Shown piece after piece: positions 37,980 to 46,976 of a stretch of DNA of 64,000 bases. Source of the DNA: Enterococcus dispar ATCC 51266 (GTDB lineage: Bacteria; Bacillota; Bacilli; Lactobacillales; Enterococcaceae); assembly GCF_000406945.1 (NCBI RefSeq), contig NZ_KE136354.1, positions 2,077,290 through 2,141,289 on the forward strand. Direction: 5' to 3'. Each line of letters starts with the position of its first letter. Positions within the stretch are counted from its first letter, which is position 1. Made by a program: the position numbers and the translations under genes. Under the pieces are notes generated by a model. That model was not told the origin of the DNA. It made no database searches and was given only the letters and a program-made list of their open reading frames with translations.

Positions 37980-38273
37980 TTAATTTTTGCGCTGGCGCCA
38001 CATTGCTAAAAATGCCAAAATACTTCCTAATCCAAAAGCAAAAATATTACGTATTCTTTTACTAAAAGTTTGATTATCTGTTTTTTGATTTAGATCGGGC
38101 TCAATATTTACGGCATTTGGAGCGGGAAGCTTGGTAACAGAACCCGTACCCTCTGTTTTTAATTCACTGGCGATTACAAAATTGGTTGGAGCAACAGAAT
38201 TTTTATAAAAGACACCCGTTAGACTACTGCCAATTGCTAAGATAACCAACCATCTTATAACGAATTTTTTCAT
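37980..38273 (-). CDS. Small exported protein with sorting-signal-like tail lacking LPXTG
   Basis: A 97-residue protein of unknown function. A signal or anchor helix (about 7-25) is followed by ~50 polar residues and a C-terminal hydrophobic helix ending in WRQRKN, just as in wall-anchored proteins. Where LPXTG would be expected stands LNQKTD. GGGGGAG precedes the ATG. It could be a decayed sortase substrate or a two-helix membrane protein. Confidence 0.65.
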   Translation of the reverse strand: MKKFVIRWLVILAIGSSLTGVFYKNSVAPTNFVIASELKTEGTGSVTKLPAPNAVNIEPDLNQKTDNQTFSKRIRNIFAFGLGSILAFLAMWRQRKN

Positions 38274-38496
38274 GCCACTCCCCCAATATTTTTTCTAAAC
38301 AAATTATAACAAAACAATTAGATTTTTTCTAATAATAATACAGCTATTTTCACTTCGTTTTTTTTAAAGAAATAAAAAATATTGATTTATTCAACATCAA
38401 CTGCAAAAAACTTATCCATATTTTTTTAATCCTATTTTTAAAAATTTTTATAGAAAATACTCTCTCTTCGTAAATTTACTTAAATTACGCTAAAAT

Positions 38497-38512
38497 TGTT
38501 TCATGTGAAACA
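38497..38512. other. parS-like ParB-binding site
   Basis: TGTTTCATGTGAAACA is a perfect 16-bp palindrome but for its centre, and differs from the Firmicute parS consensus TGTTNCACGTGAAACA at one position. It lies in a non-coding gap upstream of a membrane protein gene. parS sites cluster near the origin, which fits the neighbouring radA-sigma block. Confidence 0.75.
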
Positions 38513-38534
38513 TCTTTTAAGAAAGGAAATATCA

Positions 38535-38840
38535 ATGACCTATTCTATCACTGAAGGTTTATTCGTTATTTTGCTAACTTTATCTGGTATGGGAGTGCTT
38601 TTATGGTTGACCCGCAAATATCCTTGGCGCAAAAGCGATACTTTTTTACTAATACTTACGGGAATTTTTTATCTTCTCGATACAGTGTGGTGGTGGTTTA
38701 ATCTGCATTTTTGTTGGAGTGATGTCTATTTTACTTTTGGCAAGCATCGCGAACAATTGACCATCTTTTTTATTCTGGCTGGTATTAGCTTTGGTACATT
38801 GCTTTTTTTACGTATTAAAAGAAAAACCCGTCAGCACTAA
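38535..38840 (+). CDS. Small membrane protein
   Basis: A 101-residue protein with three predicted helices (about 8-27, 37-58, 74-95), the second followed by WWWFNLHFCW; no family recognised. ATG at 38535 follows AAAGGAAAT; the upstream in-frame ATG lies inside the parS-like palindrome. It ends at a shared terminator facing the MFS gene. Confidence 0.7.
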   Translation: MTYSITEGLFVILLTLSGMGVLLWLTRKYPWRKSDTFLLILTGIFYLLDTVWWWFNLHFCWSDVYFTFGKHREQLTIFFILAGISFGTLLFLRIKRKTRQH

Positions 38841-38856
38841 AAACTGACGGGGTTAA
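38827..38856. terminator. Bidirectional terminator
   Basis: CCCGTCAG and CTGACGGG form an 8-bp stem between the 101-residue membrane protein and the MFS gene; it overlaps the former's last codons, and A/T runs flank it. Confidence 0.7.
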
Positions 38857-38861
38857 TTATT

Positions 38862-40067
38862 TTATTGTTGGGTTAAAACTTCTGATTGGGGGCGCATTTT
38901 CTTCAATCCAGGTAAAGTCAACATTACGACTAAACTAATCAGATAAATTGCCGATAAGAAAATAATGACGGTCATTAAAGAATAGTGATCCATCAAAAAA
39001 CCGATGATAACGGAAGAAAAACCACCAATTGCCCGTCCGACATTCATAATGAAATTATTCGCTGTGGCACGAATGGTGGTGGGATAAAGGCTACTAATAA
39101 TCGCACCATAACCACCATACATCCCGTTAATGAAATACCCTACAATAACGGCCGCACCTAGTAATGTCCATTTATCATGAGCCAGAACAATTAAGAAAAC
39201 AGAGGCTGCAGAACAGATTAGAAAAACACCATAGGCTAAGCGTGGTCCTAATTTATCCATTACTGTCCCAAAAGTCATCATACCCAGACACATACCCAAA
39301 ATGGTACTGATCATCCATAAAGAAGAACCTGAAACCGATAAATGCAATTGCTTTTGCATGATAGAAGGCAGCCAGTTCATTAAACCAAAATAGCCAGCAA
39401 TTTGCACAGTCACCATTAAACTTAAACCAATTGTTTGCCACGCCGTCTGTTTATCGGCAAAGAGTAATGAAAATTTTCCGGCCAGTTTGTCATTATGATT
39501 TTTAGCAAAAGATTCTGGTTCTTTTAACCCGCGGCGAATATCTAAAACTAACAATACCGGAATTACACCGATAACATACAACATCTTCCAACCCAGTAAT
39601 GGAATAATCAAGGAAGCTAAAATCGCAGCTAAAATTGCGCCCACTTGTGCGCCGATCGCCGCAGTAGACGTTGCGCGCCCCAAGTGTTTTTTTGAAAATG
39701 TTTCAGAGATTAAAGACATACATGCCCCATATTCCCCACCGGCGCCAATACCGGCAATAAAACGGAAAAGATAAACGAGATAAATGTTAGAGGCAAAAAA
39801 CATTAATAAAGAAGCAATCGAGAAGATAATAACGGTTTGGGAGAAAACTTTTACTCGACCATATTTATCGGCTAAAATACCAAAAATAATCCCACCGACT
39901 AACATGCCAAGATTGGTAACAGTAGAAATAAAACCTGCCTGCGTTCCCGTAATGCCAAAGGTTGTGATAATAGTAGATAAGGAGAAAGATAAGAACATAA
40001 TATCCATATTCTCAAGAGCAATCCCCGCTGAGGTAGAAACTAACACTTTGCGCTGATATTTTGACAT
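38862..40067 (-). CDS. Major facilitator superfamily transporter
   Basis: A 401-residue, 12-helix carrier. The family loop GILADKYGRVKVF lies after helix 2 and PESFAKNHNDKLAGK in the central loop; overall it fits the metabolite:proton symporter branch (aromatic acid or sugar acid type). ATG at 40067 follows GAAAGG by 9 nt, and is preferred over a GTG three codons upstream. Substrate not inferable. The Mga-like regulator is divergent and may control it. Confidence 0.85.
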   Translation of the reverse strand: MSKYQRKVLVSTSAGIALENMDIMFLSFSLSTIITTFGITGTQAGFISTVTNLGMLVGGIIFGILADKYGRVKVFSQTVIIFSIASLLMFFASNIYLVYLFRFIAGIGAGGEYGACMSLISETFSKKHLGRATSTAAIGAQVGAILAAILASLIIPLLGWKMLYVIGVIPVLLVLDIRRGLKEPESFAKNHNDKLAGKFSLLFADKQTAWQTIGLSLMVTVQIAGYFGLMNWLPSIMQKQLHLSVSGSSLWMISTILGMCLGMMTFGTVMDKLGPRLAYGVFLICSAASVFLIVLAHDKWTLLGAAVIVGYFINGMYGGYGAIISSLYPTTIRATANNFIMNVGRAIGGFSSVIIGFLMDHYSLMTVIIFLSAIYLISLVVMLTLPGLKKMRPQSEVLTQQ

Positions 40068-40543
40068 AAAGAACACCTTTCTTCATCCCACGATTTTTTT
40101 CAGCCATTTTTAGTACAAAAACCAGTTTTTGGGCAAAAAAAATTTGGGACACTTTTTGGTGTCGGCAAATTTCCCTTCTCATACCTCAAATGGGCAAAAA
40201 ATATTTCGTAGGATTTTTAAAAGATTTTACCCTTATCCAAAAGGAATTCAAGGAACTCCTGACATATTCATGTTAGGTTTCGTTTTTCTACGTAAATCAG
40301 TTTACGTCCTAACAGAGAAAACTTTCAGAAAATTATCGCAGATAACACATAGTAAAAATCTCATTAAACTTTTTTTCTTCTAATGAAAAAAACGGCAGTT
40401 ATTTCTCAATTTGTGACAATTTGATCATTATTTTAATTTATCACTTTTCCCAGTGGTGCCCTTTCCTATTAGCTCACTAAATAACGGGTTGCTTGACGGG
40501 AACTTTTTTTCTCCGTATGCTAAAAATTAAAGGGGGGATCACA
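40068..40543. other. Non-coding divergent region
   Basis: 476 bp of AT-rich sequence between the divergent MFS and Mga-like genes. An 84-codon frame here starts with TTG, has no ribosome-binding site and no protein-like composition. No clear operator was found. Confidence 0.4.
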
Positions 40544-41986
40544 ATGTATACGCTGCTAAAGAGAATTATCACAGAAAAAGATTTACATCGTCAAATACGT
40601 TTATTAGAACAATTGCTACACCAGCCACAAATTACCGCCAAAGAACTGGCCCACCAAATTCAAACGACGGAACGAACGGTTTTTTCCGATTTACAAATTA
40701 TTAAAGAGCAGTTGCCAAAAAATTGGCAAATCAAAACCGACAGTAGCGGTATTGCTCTACTAAGAAAAAAAGATGCTTTAACCAATGATTTATGGGACGC
40801 TTTTTTGCCCCATTCTCTTAGCGTACAATTAATGAAAGCATTGCTGTTTCAACCAAATTTAGCCATTAAACCATTTTTAAACGCCACTGGTGTTTCTTTT
40901 GAAACACTAAAGCGTCATACCAAAAAGATAAATACCCAATTACTGGATTATCATTTACAAATTAAATTAACTGCCACTAACGCCAAAATAGTCGGATTAG
41001 AAAGCAATATCCGCATTTTTTATCATCGGCTCTTGGTCCCTTTCACCCATAACAATTACTTTTTTAGCGATTATGCGGTTCATGAGGTTCATTATTTTCA
41101 ATTTTTAAAACAAATTCAAAAAGCGCAAATCCAAGCGGAGACAGAAGAGATTTTTGGTGTTTGTTGGTTTTTCATCAATACCATCCGCAATAAAACCCGC
41201 TGTTTACTGCCTGAATTTTCATTTAAAGAAGATGCTTTGTTTCAATTATACGCCCCTTATCTAAAGGCGCTTTATCAAAAAGAAGGAGTATATTTACAAG
41301 GAAACGAATTATTTTTTGCTTTTTTCTGTTTTTTAGAAAGCTGGAATTACAATAATCAATTTGGCCCGCAGTTAGAGCAGGTATTTGTCCACAATTATCA
41401 TGATTTAACAGTCCGTACCCAACAGTTTGTCTTGCAATGGAGCCAAGATTTTCAACTGCCGGCTTTAGCAGATACCCATTTAGCAGAAAATTTAATGCTC
41501 TTACTTTTGAAATATAATGAATCCCCCGATTTGGCGGATAAATTTGAAGCGGATTATCAACAATCGCCCCCTCAAAAGGCCACCTTTGCAACCTTGCAAG
41601 AAGATAACTTGCGATTATTACAGCAAGATTTTGCTGAAACTAAGGAAAACAAGCCGGTTTATTTGCTTCATTTGATTATGTTATTGCAACAGCAAGCCTT
41701 TTTTTCACTGGAACAAAAAACACGCACTGTTTACTTTCTGTTTCAAAGTGAACCCGCCTGGAAAGCTTTTTTAGAACAAGAATTAAAAGACTACTTAGGC
41801 AAGCGCATTGCATTAAAGACGATTGAAGTTACGGATTTGCCCCACTTAAAAGCCAATCATAAAGATCTAATCGTTTCAAATTTTCCTTTAGATCAAAGTG
41901 ACTTGCCTATTTTTTATATTTCTACTTTTCCAACTAAAAATGAGCTCCGCCAATTAGCCGAGCTCACGTTTGAAACTTATTTGTAA
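40544..41986 (+). CDS. Mga-like helix-turn-helix regulator
   Basis: A 480-residue regulator. Two N-terminal helix-turn-helix domains are visible (about 18-60 ITAKELAHQIQTTERTVFSDLQII and about 80-130), followed by long helical PRD-like segments and a C-terminal EIIB-like part, the layout of Mga/AtxA proteins. Such regulators respond to PTS phosphorylation and control virulence or sugar genes. ATG at 40544 follows AAAGGGGGG. Targets unknown. Confidence 0.82.
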   Translation: MYTLLKRIITEKDLHRQIRLLEQLLHQPQITAKELAHQIQTTERTVFSDLQIIKEQLPKNWQIKTDSSGIALLRKKDALTNDLWDAFLPHSLSVQLMKALLFQPNLAIKPFLNATGVSFETLKRHTKKINTQLLDYHLQIKLTATNAKIVGLESNIRIFYHRLLVPFTHNNYFFSDYAVHEVHYFQFLKQIQKAQIQAETEEIFGVCWFFINTIRNKTRCLLPEFSFKEDALFQLYAPYLKALYQKEGVYLQGNELFFAFFCFLESWNYNNQFGPQLEQVFVHNYHDLTVRTQQFVLQWSQDFQLPALADTHLAENLMLLLLKYNESPDLADKFEADYQQSPPQKATFATLQEDNLRLLQQDFAETKENKPVYLLHLIMLLQQQAFFSLEQKTRTVYFLFQSEPAWKAFLEQELKDYLGKRIALKTIEVTDLPHLKANHKDLIVSNFPLDQSDLPIFYISTFPTKNELRQLAELTFETYL

Positions 41987-44530
41987 TTAGTTTACTTTTT
42001 GAGCAGAAACTCTTTTAGAAAAGCGCCGTGTAACCCACTTTTCTGCTTCCACGATTGCAAACAAGATGGCTACATGTCCCAAGACCAGAAGTTGTTGCAT
42101 CATATTTAAGGTTGTTGTGCCGATGAGATTTTGTGCAATCGGTGTGAATACCACAATTGTTTGCAGTAGCAGCAGCAATCCTAATGAAATGAACAACGCT
42201 TTGTTTTGTAACATCCCTTTATTTAACGCCGGCTTTAATAGTTCCCGACAATTTAGCATATAAACAGCTTGAGCCATCACGATTGTTTGTAGTAAAATTG
42301 TTTGCTGTAATGCCGTTCCTTCAAATTGTAATGCAATAAAGTAAGCTGGCAATACGGTAATTAACGAGACATAGACTATCCGAAACAAGCTATAGCCTGA
42401 CAATATGCCTTCATTAACTGGTCGTGGTGGCCGCGTCATCGTATCTTTACTAGCCTTTTCAAACCCTAAAGCGTAAGAAAGCGTAATGGTTGTCACCATG
42501 TTGACCCATAAAATCTGCACCGGTGTTAGAGGCAAGGGACGATTTAATAATAGCGCAATCACTACAATCAAACCTTGTGCTAATGCTGATGGTAAGAAGA
42601 AGTTGATAGTTTTCTTTAAGTTATCAAAAATTCGACGTCCTTCTTTGACAGCTTTAGCAATCGTGTGGAAATTATCATCGGCTAAAACCATATCAGCAGC
42701 TTGTTTGGTTACTTCACTGCCTTTTATCCCCATCGCAATTCCGATATCGGCTTTTTTCAAAGCCGGCGCATCGTTCACCCCATCACCAGTCATACCGACT
42801 ACTTCGCCATTATTTTGCAGTGCCGTGACAATTCTTAACTTGTGTGCAGGCGTGGTGCGGGCAAAAATATCTACTTTTTTAACCGCTTGCGCTAACTCGT
42901 CATCGCTTAATTGATCAATCTCAATTCCTTCTAAGACTTGGGCGGTATGCTTTAAACCAATTTCGCTTCCAATCGCTTGGGCTGTATCTTTGTGATCTCC
43001 GGTAATCATTTTCACAGCAATTCCTGCTGCTTGGGTTTCTTTTATCGCTTGAATTGCACTTTCTTTGGGTGGATCAATAATACCAACTAGTCCGATAAAT
43101 TCCAAATCCGTTAAGATTTCTGGGCTAAGTGCTGTGTCAGAGGCAACCTTTTTAACCGCAAAGGCTAAGACGCGCTGTCCTTTTTTGGCAAAGCTTGAAG
43201 CACGTTGTTGCCAAGACTGCATTTCAGCAGCACTTAATTTAGCTTTTGCCAGTAAAACTTCCGGTGCTCCTTTAATGAAAATACTATTACCAGTGGCTTC
43301 CTTGTGCATCGTCGCCATATATTTCGTACTGGAACTAAAGGGAATTTTACCAATTTGTTTTTTTAATGGTAATTTTTCTTCTGCTACATAATGTAAGAGC
43401 GCCAACTCGGTCGGATTGCCCTTTAATGTAGTGACATCTTCGTTATCTTGCAATTTTAAATCTTGACAGTTATTCATAATTTCCATTAATAAGGCTTTAT
43501 TTTCGGTGGCGGTATTCACAACTGTCATTTCATTTTTCGTTAACGTACCGGTTTTATCAGAGCAAATGACTGTCATCGAGCCTAATGTTTCAACAGAAGG
43601 CATACTTTTGATGATGGCATTTTCTGTCGCCATCTCTTTGACCCCAAGGGATAAAATCATCGTTAAAACCGCCGGCAAACCTTCTGGAATCATGGCAACA
43701 ATTAAGGCAATCATGGCAGAAAACAGTAAGTTTAATTCCATACCATAACGGAACGTGGTAAAGAAAACTAAAAAGAGAATTAAAACGAGAATACCGCGAA
43801 AAATTTGCTTATTTAACTGATGCATTTTACGTACCAGTGGTGTAGTAGTTTCCGTTACTGTTTGCAGTGCCTGATTAATTTTCCCAATCTCTGTGTCACT
43901 CCCAGTTGCAACGACAACTCCTGTAGCAGAACCCGCTTGTACGAGTGTGCCGGAAAAAGCCATGTTTTTTTGATCGCCGGCCATTGCTTCTTGTAAAATT
44001 TCGGTGGTATTTTTTTCAACCGCCTCGGCTTCACCGGTTAAAATTGCCTCTTCCACCACCAAATCGTGAACTTCCACTAAGCGGACATCTGCTGCCACAA
44101 CGTCCCCGGCTTTCAAATATAAAATATCCCCGGGAACAATGGAGGTTGTTGGGACTGTTTCTTTTTGCCCATTCGTTAAAATCACTGCTTCTTGACTCAT
44201 CATCTGCTTTAAGCCATCCAGTGATTCCTCGGCTTTTCGTTCTTGCCAGTAGCTAACCAAGCCATTGACCACAACCACGAGTAAGATAATACCCCCTTCT
44301 ACCAAGTCACCGGTCATAAATTTTAAAATAGCGGCAAAAAGTAAAACGAGCATTAATAAATCGGTAAAATGCTTTAAAAATTTGCGCCAAGGTTTCACCT
44401 GTTGTTTTTCGGCAATTTTATTTTCACCATTTTCCATTAAACGTTCTTGTCGTTGTGTTTTGTTTAAGCCATCTGTTTGGCTTACTAATTTTTGTAAAAC
44501 TTGCGTTGTCTGTAACTGATACCATTTCAT
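41987..44530 (-). CDS. P-type cation-transporting ATPase
   Basis: An 847-residue E1-E2 ATPase with ten predicted helices. Phosphorylation site Asp325 in CSDKTGTLTKNEM, actuator motif ILTGEAEAVEKN, hinge MTGDGVNDAPALKKADIG and M4 motif MIPEGLPAVLT. In M6 the SERCA-type N...D pair reads WVNMVTTITLSYALGFE: the calcium-binding Asp is Thr, so calcium specificity should not be assumed. ATG at 44530 follows GGAGG by 8 nt; the ATG two codons earlier is too close. Confidence 0.92.
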   Translation of the reverse strand: MKWYQLQTTQVLQKLVSQTDGLNKTQRQERLMENGENKIAEKQQVKPWRKFLKHFTDLLMLVLLFAAILKFMTGDLVEGGIILLVVVVNGLVSYWQERKAEESLDGLKQMMSQEAVILTNGQKETVPTTSIVPGDILYLKAGDVVAADVRLVEVHDLVVEEAILTGEAEAVEKNTTEILQEAMAGDQKNMAFSGTLVQAGSATGVVVATGSDTEIGKINQALQTVTETTTPLVRKMHQLNKQIFRGILVLILFLVFFTTFRYGMELNLLFSAMIALIVAMIPEGLPAVLTMILSLGVKEMATENAIIKSMPSVETLGSMTVICSDKTGTLTKNEMTVVNTATENKALLMEIMNNCQDLKLQDNEDVTTLKGNPTELALLHYVAEEKLPLKKQIGKIPFSSSTKYMATMHKEATGNSIFIKGAPEVLLAKAKLSAAEMQSWQQRASSFAKKGQRVLAFAVKKVASDTALSPEILTDLEFIGLVGIIDPPKESAIQAIKETQAAGIAVKMITGDHKDTAQAIGSEIGLKHTAQVLEGIEIDQLSDDELAQAVKKVDIFARTTPAHKLRIVTALQNNGEVVGMTGDGVNDAPALKKADIGIAMGIKGSEVTKQAADMVLADDNFHTIAKAVKEGRRIFDNLKKTINFFLPSALAQGLIVVIALLLNRPLPLTPVQILWVNMVTTITLSYALGFEKASKDTMTRPPRPVNEGILSGYSLFRIVYVSLITVLPAYFIALQFEGTALQQTILLQTIVMAQAVYMLNCRELLKPALNKGMLQNKALFISLGLLLLLQTIVVFTPIAQNLIGTTTLNMMQQLLVLGHVAILFAIVEAEKWVTRRFSKRVSAQKVN

Positions 44531-44767
44531 AAGCATGTCCTCCTAATTTGTTGATACCCTTATTATAGGGAGGATAATGTTTTAAAACGGCCGATAATTT
44601 CAGTGCACCCTGAAAAAAATGTGGCTACTAAAGCCGTTAAAGAATAAAAGACACTTGACGAGAAGCGTTACATTTGAAAATTTTCTGAAATAGCTGTATG
44701 CTAACAGTGGAATTTCGTTATCGACTTAGTTGCCTTTCGTCAGCAAAACAAAGAAAGGAGAATGAAT

Positions 44768-44923
44768 ATGACATTCTATAACACAAAAACAAACGTACCT
44801 TATCGGGTAACGTTGGACACCAAGTTGAACTTGTTTATCGTTTTTGACCAACGCAACAGTAATCACTTTGCTACCGGTGTAACGATTGAACAAGCGGTTC
44901 AAGAATTACAAAAATCTGCGTAA
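44768..44923 (+). CDS. 51-residue small protein of unknown function
   Basis: The reading frame begins MTFYNTKTNVPYRVTLDTK and ends VTIEQAVQELQKSA. AAAGGAG precedes the ATG by 7-8 nt and a strong terminator follows at 44959, so it is a self-contained transcription unit. It is soluble, with a predicted beta-beta-alpha pattern (LFIVFD, then a helix). No family recognised. Confidence 0.65.
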   Translation: MTFYNTKTNVPYRVTLDTKLNLFIVFDQRNSNHFATGVTIEQAVQELQKSA

Positions 44924-44958
44924 GGAGTAAACTCCCATGGAAGATTCCAGTTATTCTT

Positions 44959-44996
44959 AAAAAGCATCTGCGAAAATAGTCAGCAGATGCTTTTTT
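44959..44996 (+). terminator. Terminator after the 51-residue gene
   Basis: AAAGCATCTGC and GCAGATGCTTTTTT form an 11-bp stem with a 10-nt loop. A 7-codon frame (MEDSSYS) with its own AAGGAG lies between the small gene and the stem. Confidence 0.85.
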
Positions 44997-45029
44997 GTTG
45001 TCTTCATTTTTGATAACGCAAAAAATTAG

Positions 45030-45125
45030 CCGGACGCCTTCTGCTCTCAAGTAAGAAGATGAAATTTTAATAACCTGCGCTTACATTTCTTGCGATTTTA
45101 GCGTATTCTTGCAAAAAGCACGTAC
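45030..45125 (-). repeat. Intergenic repeat copy F
   Basis: On the minus strand, AAGCGCAGGTTAT followed by TCTTCTTACTTGAGAGC resembles copy D (AAGCGCAATTTAT, then TCTTATTACTTGAGAGC). It lies between convergent genes. Confidence 0.45.
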
Positions 45126-45171
45126 ATGAAGCTTTTAGTCCTCAGGAAAATCATATAATTGATTTTCATAC

Positions 45172-45215
45172 AAAAAAAACACGCCTGCACTTGTGAGGGG
45201 CAAACATGTTTTTTT
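45172..45215 (-). terminator. Terminator after the CNAC-motif gene
   Basis: On the minus strand AACA, GCC and CAC pair in order with GTG, GGC and TGTT around AA, followed by a run of eight T residues. Confidence 0.55.
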
Positions 45216-45288
45216 ATTCTATTAGTTTTTTTACCAATAACTATTACTGACAAGTCATAAACTTGGCTTCACTTACATAATGCTTTTC

Positions 45289-45696
45289 TTACTTTTCCAA
45301 AGGTTTGACTTCAAAATCTGTATTTTCTAAATGGAAAAGTTCTTTTGCAATTTCATTTACTCGTGCAAACAAAGCCGTTAAGTCACAATCTTTCTTATCA
45401 AAAGTTTGTTTTGTGCCCGCTTTTTCAAAAGTAATTTGGCGGGGTGTCTCTTTTACTGCAATCTTCGTCGTTTCTTTTTGGTAAATGAGAATATCATCAA
45501 AATCATCTTCTTCATAGGATTGCCGCCACTGATTTTTTTGGGCCAACGCCATAATTAAGGAAGGAATATCGAGTTCCTCTAATGAAGTTGTCGTTCCATC
45601 TTCAAAAGTTAAATCATATGTCGCCATCGTAAAAGGTTGGCATGCATTGCAGCCGCCTTCGGTATAAAATTCTTCACTGGTGATAATTGCTTTCAT
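45289..45696 (-). CDS. Conserved-type hypothetical protein with CNAC motif
   Basis: A 135-residue soluble protein with no family recognised. Near the N-terminus it has GGCNACQPF, a CxxC pair that could bind metal or be redox-active. The remainder is acidic with short beta strands. ATG at 45696 follows AGGGAGTAATAGAA; 29 upstream in-frame residues are not needed. Monocistronic. Confidence 0.7.
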   Translation of the reverse strand: MKAIITSEEFYTEGGCNACQPFTMATYDLTFEDGTTTSLEELDIPSLIMALAQKNQWRQSYEEDDFDDILIYQKETTKIAVKETPRQITFEKAGTKQTFDKKDCDLTALFARVNEIAKELFHLENTDFEVKPLEK

Positions 45697-45930
45697 TTCT
45701 ATTACTCCCTTTTTACAAATTTTCAATCCATAACCTATGTAATTTTGCTCTATTATACCGCCCATTAGCGAAATTGAACACAAAAAATTGGTACCGTTTT
45801 AATATTTTTCTTTATTAGACCAAGTTGCGGGAAAAAAGGGTGTAGCAATAAATTCCCAACATAAAATTCAAAGTTTTCGACTTATTTTAGCGAGAACTTT
45901 ACAATTAGAGTAAAGATAGGAGGGAAGGAT

Positions 45931-46893
45931 ATGACACAAATTTATATTTCAGCCCAGATTCCCCAAAAAGGAGTCCAACTGTTAAAAGAGAATGGTGTAA
46001 CCTTTGAAATGTACACCGGAAAAGATGTAATTGATCAAGCGACATTACAACAAAAAGTACCAGAGGTTGAAGTTTTAATTACCCCACTTTCGACAACTGT
46101 TGATGCAGCGATTATCGATGCGGCCCCAAAATTGAAATTAATTGCCAACTTTGGCGCCGGCTTTAATAATATTGCCACTGATTACGCCAAAGAAAAAGGA
46201 ATCTTCGTTACCAACACACCATTTGTTTCTACTGATGCCACCGCAGAACTTACTGCCGGCTTGATCATTTCATTAAGTCGCCGTATTGTAGCAGGAGATC
46301 ACTTAATGCGCACGACTGGTTTTTCCGGTTGGGCGCCCCTGTTCTTTTTAGGTCATGAATTAAAAGATAAAACATTGGGCATTATCGGAATGGGCCAAAT
46401 CGGCCAAGGCGTAGCGACGCGCTTGAAAGCCTTTGGCATGAAAATCATTTACAGCCAGCGCCACCAGCTCCCAAAAGAAGTAGAAGAAACTTTAGGGGCA
46501 ACTTATTTAACCCAAGCAGAAGTTTTAGCCCAAGCAGATATTATTAGTTTGCATACACCTTTAACCAATGGTACGTATCATTTAATTGACCAAACAGCCT
46601 TTGCGCAAATGAAGCCGGGCGCGTTTTTAGTCAATGCCTCTCGAGGTCCAATTGTATCAGAAGCGGATTTAATTACTGCCTTACAAACAGAAAAAATTGC
46701 CGGCGCCGCTTTGGATGTCTATGAATTTGAGCCAAAAGTTAGCGATACTTTAAAACAAATGCCCCAAGTGATTTTAACCCCTCACATTGGCAATGCAACC
46801 GTCGAAGCAAGAGATGCCATGGCTGTTATTGTGGCCAACAATGCCTTAGCCATCTTACAAAATAAAAAACCGGATTATATTGTTAATTTGTAA
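45931..46893 (+). CDS. D-2-hydroxyacid dehydrogenase
   Basis: A 320-residue NAD-dependent dehydrogenase that interconverts a 2-oxoacid and a D-2-hydroxyacid. NAD loop GIIGMGQIGQGVA, catalytic Arg in NASRGPIVSE, Glu in DVYEFEPKV and His in LTPHIGNAT. The overall sequence is nearer glyoxylate/hydroxypyruvate reductase-like members than D-lactate dehydrogenase. GGAGGGAAGGAT precedes the ATG. Substrate uncertain. Confidence 0.88.
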   Translation: MTQIYISAQIPQKGVQLLKENGVTFEMYTGKDVIDQATLQQKVPEVEVLITPLSTTVDAAIIDAAPKLKLIANFGAGFNNIATDYAKEKGIFVTNTPFVSTDATAELTAGLIISLSRRIVAGDHLMRTTGFSGWAPLFFLGHELKDKTLGIIGMGQIGQGVATRLKAFGMKIIYSQRHQLPKEVEETLGATYLTQAEVLAQADIISLHTPLTNGTYHLIDQTAFAQMKPGAFLVNASRGPIVSEADLITALQTEKIAGAALDVYEFEPKVSDTLKQMPQVILTPHIGNATVEARDAMAVIVANNALAILQNKKPDYIVNL

Positions 46894-46937
46894 CAATTTT
46901 TTTTACATTCCGGTAGAGAATTAGATAAAAAGCGCGT

Positions 46938-46976
46938 AAAAAAGCTGTGCCAATAATTGGACACAGCTTTTTTTGC
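46938..46976. terminator. Bidirectional terminator
   Basis: AAAAAAGCTGTG pairs with CACAGCTTTTTTT around a 13-nt loop that has its own CCAAT/ATTGG pairing; it sits between the convergent dehydrogenase and MalY-like genes. Confidence 0.85.

Noticed and set aside
37838-38065. 75-codon plus-strand frame after proA
   Set aside because: Starts inside the proA terminator and runs antisense to the 97-residue gene.
40129-40383. 84-codon frame upstream of the Mga-like gene
   Set aside because: It starts at TTG without a ribosome-binding site, has no protein-like composition and lies in the divergent control region.
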